From NCBI GenBank assembly GCA_017999235.1, contig JAGOBN010000178.1, positions 1 to 7,582 of the forward strand: a stretch of 7,582 bases of DNA, in the 5' to 3' direction. Each line of letters begins with the position of its first letter. Position 1 is the first letter of the stretch. The notes under the pieces are model-generated. The model did not search any database, had not been told where the DNA came from, and saw only the letters and a list, made by a program, of their open reading frames with translations. Origin of the DNA: Anaerolineales bacterium (lineage in GTDB: Bacteria; Chloroflexota; Anaerolineae; Anaerolineales; UBA6663). Positions 5,782-7,582 of the stretch are shown here, one piece after another. A program made the translations under genes and the position numbers.

Positions 5782-6159
5782 ATGTCCAAATTTGTGGAAT
5801 TCCCGCTCGATGGCGGCGGCTCGATTGTCATCGAAACCAATGATGATAAGAAGGGCAGCGGCAGCGGTTTTATGAAGGGCGGCGAGACGCCGGCCGAGAC
5901 CGCCGATCAGGCGCGCCAGTCCTTTGACGTCTCGGTGGAAAACGTGCGCCGTTCGGCCGATTTGTTGGTGAGCAAGCTGCGCGGCCTCAGCCAGCCGCCG
6001 GACGAGATGGAACTGTACTTCAGCCTCAAGGCCACCGGTGAACTGGGCAGCCTGGTGGTGGCCAAATCCGGCGGCGAGTCCAACTTCAACGTCACCCTCA
6101 AGTGGCGCAAGGAAGACAAAAAGGACGAGGCCAAGAAAGACGAGAAGCCCGAGGCCTAG
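5782..6159 (+). CDS. Trypsin-co-occurring domain 1 (Trypco1/CU044_2847-type) small protein
   Basis: This 125-residue soluble protein matches the Trypco1 pattern as I recall it. A first strand pair VEFPLDGGGSIVIET (residues 4-18) is followed by a charged Gly/Ser/Lys loop. Then comes a helix with SFDVSVENVRRSADLLVSKLRGL (about 47-69), then PPDEMELYFSLKATGELGSLVVAKSGGESNFNVTLKW. The last 15 residues are Lys/Glu/Asp repeats (KEDKKDEAKKDEKPEA), probably disordered. The family is described in NTP-dependent conflict systems, often beside trypsin-like proteases, and is thought to act as an effector-associated or adaptor domain. No protease or ATPase is visible here. Its Lys-rich, less GC-rich coding differs from its neighbours. 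It has its own promoter, a clear Shine-Dalgarno sequence and a strong terminator, so it is probably monocistronic. Confidence 0.8.
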   Translation: MSKFVEFPLDGGGSIVIETNDDKKGSGSGFMKGGETPAETADQARQSFDVSVENVRRSADLLVSKLRGLSQPPDEMELYFSLKATGELGSLVVAKSGGESNFNVTLKWRKEDKKDEAKKDEKPEA

Positions 6160-6167
6160 GCCCCGCC

Positions 6168-6206
6168 GAGCGACGCCCTGCTTCAGAGCGTCGCTCTTTT
6201 TCTTTT
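6168..6206 (+). terminator. Rho-independent terminator after the Trypco1-type gene
   Basis: Arms GAGCGACGC (6168-6176) and GCGTCGCTC (6188-6196) pair perfectly, with an inner CTG/CAG extension, and are followed by TTTTTCTTTT (6197-6206). It starts nine bases after the TAG stop. The T-rich tail runs into the likely -10 of the next gene. Confidence 0.88.
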
Positions 6207-6209
6207 AAT
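6204..6209 (+). promoter_or_regulatory. Possible leaderless -10 box of the zinc-ribbon gene
   Basis: TTTAAT ends six bases before the ATG at 6216, the same spacing as three other genes in the window, and no Shine-Dalgarno sequence is present. It overlaps the T tract of the terminator, so an A/T-rich hexamer here may be accidental. Confidence 0.4.
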
Positions 6210-6215
6210 TCGCCT

Positions 6216-7582
6216 ATGACCACCACCTTCAACTGCCCCACTTGCGGCGCGCCGTTAGCGGCCCCCCCGGACTCCGCGACGACGATCAAGTGCCAGCACT
6301 GCGGCAACACCGTGGTCGTGCCGGAGACGCTGCGCTCGGACACGCCGGAAACGGCCGCCGGCCAAACTGCCGCCGGCCCGCGGCGGTGGAGCCTGGAACT
6401 TCTGCTGGAGCAGCCCGGCCAGCTCCGCGAGCTGGCGCGCCTGGTGCAAGCCGGCCAGAAGATCGAGGCCATTAAGCTCTATCGGCAATTAACGGGGGCC
6501 GGGCTGAAGGAGGCCAAAGACTCGGTCGAACAGCTCGCCGCCGGCCAGCTGGTCCAGGTCAGCCAGGTCATTATCCAGGAAACGGTGACCGGCCGGCCCG
6601 ATATGGCCGAGATCCGCCGGCTGCTGCTGGCCGGGAAAAAGATCGAGGCCATCAAGCTCTACCGGCAGGCCACCGGCCTGGGCCTCAAAGAATCCAAGGA
6701 CGTGATCGAGACCTTCGAGGGCAAGCTGGGCGACGCCGGCCCGGAGCCGGCCGTGGTGGTGACCACACCCCTGGACGCGGATGTGATGGTCAAGCTGGCC
6801 GAGGTGCGGAACATCCTGGCCACCGGCGACAAGCTGGCGGCCATCAAACGCTTCCGGCAGCACTTTCAATGCGGTTTGGCGGAAGCCAAAGAGGCGGTGG
6901 AGGCTATGGCGCACGGCCAGCCGGTGCCGCCGTGGACGCTGCGGCCTACGCCGGCGGCGGCGCCGGCGCGGCGCGCCAACCGCCGGCCGAATACCGCGGG
7001 CGGCTGGTTCGCGGCGCTGGGCGGGATCCTGTCGCTGGGCCTGTGTATTTTGCTGGCGGGCTCCGGGCCGCTGATGCTGTCCGGCGCCTTCCGCCAGGCG
7101 GCCGGCCTGGCCGTGAACGACCCCGCCGTCCGCGCCGCGCTGGGGACGCCCGTCAACGTGGTGTGGTGGCGGCTGGCCTGGGGCCAGATCAACTGCGGCA
7201 GCCGCTGCTCGTCCAACTTCAGCTTCTATGTCGCCGGCCCTAAGGGCGAAGCGCGCGTTCAGGTGCTCTCAGATTCATCCGGCGGCTTCCCGTTTGTGGG
7301 CGAGGGCGAGTGGACGCCGGATCTGCGCTATTACCTGCCGGACCAGACTCAGGCGCTGGGCGTCACGGCGACACCACGGCCCCGGCCGGCCACCCCCACC
7401 TTTAGCGTGGCCGAGCTGGACGCCACCGCCGGCGCCCTGGCGCGCGCCACCCGCCAGGCTGAAAGCCGCGCCACCGCCGCGGCCCAGGCGGACCGCGATG
7501 CCACCGCCACCGCCCTGGCGGATGAGACCCAGGCCGCCCAGGCCACCGCCACTCAGATGCGGCGCGCGGCGCAAAGCGTGCT
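6216..7582 (+). CDS. Zinc-ribbon / L7-L12-like repeat / Coa1-like transmembrane protein (3' end beyond window)
   Basis: The frame is open from ATG 6216 to the window edge (455 codons, no stop). Residues 7-30 are a zinc ribbon (CPTCG...CQHCG). Three repeats resembling the helical part of the ribosomal L7/L12 C-domain follow at about 82-105, 142-165 and 206-229, with the pattern KIEAIKLYRQxTGxGLKEAKDxVE. After a basic stretch (252-257) comes one membrane span at about 264-290, which predicts the N-terminal part in the cytoplasm. Residues 292-381 resemble the Coa1 (cytochrome oxidase assembly factor 1)-like domain, with NDPAVRAALGTPV, GQI, FYVAGPKGEARVQV and GEGEW. They carry Cys327 and Cys331 (CGSRC). 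From about residue 400 the protein is Ala/Thr/Gln-rich low complexity. The function is unknown; a membrane sensor or assembly factor is a guess. Confidence 0.85.
   Translation, partial: MTTTFNCPTCGAPLAAPPDSATTIKCQHCGNTVVVPETLRSDTPETAAGQTAAGPRRWSLELLLEQPGQLRELARLVQAGQKIEAIKLYRQLTGAGLKEAKDSVEQLAAGQLVQVSQVIIQETVTGRPDMAEIRRLLLAGKKIEAIKLYRQATGLGLKESKDVIETFEGKLGDAGPEPAVVVTTPLDADVMVKLAEVRNILATGDKLAAIKRFRQHFQCGLAEAKEAVEAMAHGQPVPPWTLRPTPAAAPARRANRRPNTAGGWFAALGGILSLGLCILLAGSGPLMLSGAFRQAAGLAVNDPAVRAALGTPVNVVWWRLAWGQINCGSRCSSNFSFYVAGPKGEARVQVLSDSSGGFPFVGEGEWTPDLRYYLPDQTQALGVTATPRPRPATPTFSVAELDATAGALARATRQAESRATAAAQADRDATATALADETQAAQATATQMRRAAQSV
6459..6668 (+). repeat. Internal coding repeat in the zinc-ribbon gene
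   Basis: Bases 6459-6488 and 6639-6668 are almost identical, differing only at silent third positions, and encode KIEAIKLYRQ twice, exactly 60 codons apart. They mark the first two L7/L12-like repeats. The third repeat (from codon 206) is diverged and 64 codons further on. Confidence 0.85.

Overview
The window is high-GC DNA with no RNA genes, CRISPR array or insertion sequence that I can see. It reads like chromosomal DNA of an uncultured bacterium, and I favour Chloroflexota (Anaerolineae-like). The clues are Thr/Pro-rich linkers on lipoproteins, an Ala/Thr-rich low-complexity tail, a concanavalin-like surface protein, a class II HMG-CoA reductase and Tat-exported enzymes. This assignment is inference from style; there is no marker gene.

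Layout. (1) 1-216: the C-terminal end of a membrane protein, closed by a strong palindromic terminator. (2) 276-971 on the minus strand: a membrane-anchored protein with a concanavalin A-like domain. (3) 1039-3326 on the plus strand: a lipoprotein polysaccharide deacetylase followed 41 bases later by class II HMG-CoA reductase (mvaA). The gap between them is a C-rich direct repeat that ends in the mvaA start codon. (4) 3323-4836 on the minus strand: two tandem beta-carbonic anhydrases with Tat/lipoprotein-type signals, overlapping by ATGA. The downstream one runs into mvaA tail to tail, with overlapping stop codons. (5) 4947-5738: a class I methyltransferase with Trm9/ALKBH8-like traits. (6) 5782-6159: a small protein of the trypsin-co-occurring domain 1 (Trypco1, CU044_2847) type, closed by a strong terminator. 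(7) 6216 to the window edge: a multidomain protein with a zinc ribbon, three ribosomal L7/L12 C-domain-like repeats, one membrane span, a Coa1-like extracytoplasmic domain and an Ala/Thr-rich tail.

How it fits together. Much of the window concerns the cell surface: a deacetylase lipoprotein, two exported carbonic anhydrases, an anchored lectin-fold protein and a transmembrane zinc-ribbon protein. HMG-CoA reductase supplies or consumes mevalonate. No complete pathway is visible.

The most striking regulatory pattern is that four genes (starts at 971 minus, 1039, 4947 and 6216) have a -10-like hexamer exactly six bases before ATG and no Shine-Dalgarno sequence. This is the arrangement expected of leaderless mRNAs. 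By contrast the Trypco1 gene and both carbonic anhydrases have recognisable ribosome binding sites. The most unusual proteins are the last two, a Trypco1 protein without a visible protease partner and the zinc-ribbon/L7-L12/Coa1-like fusion.
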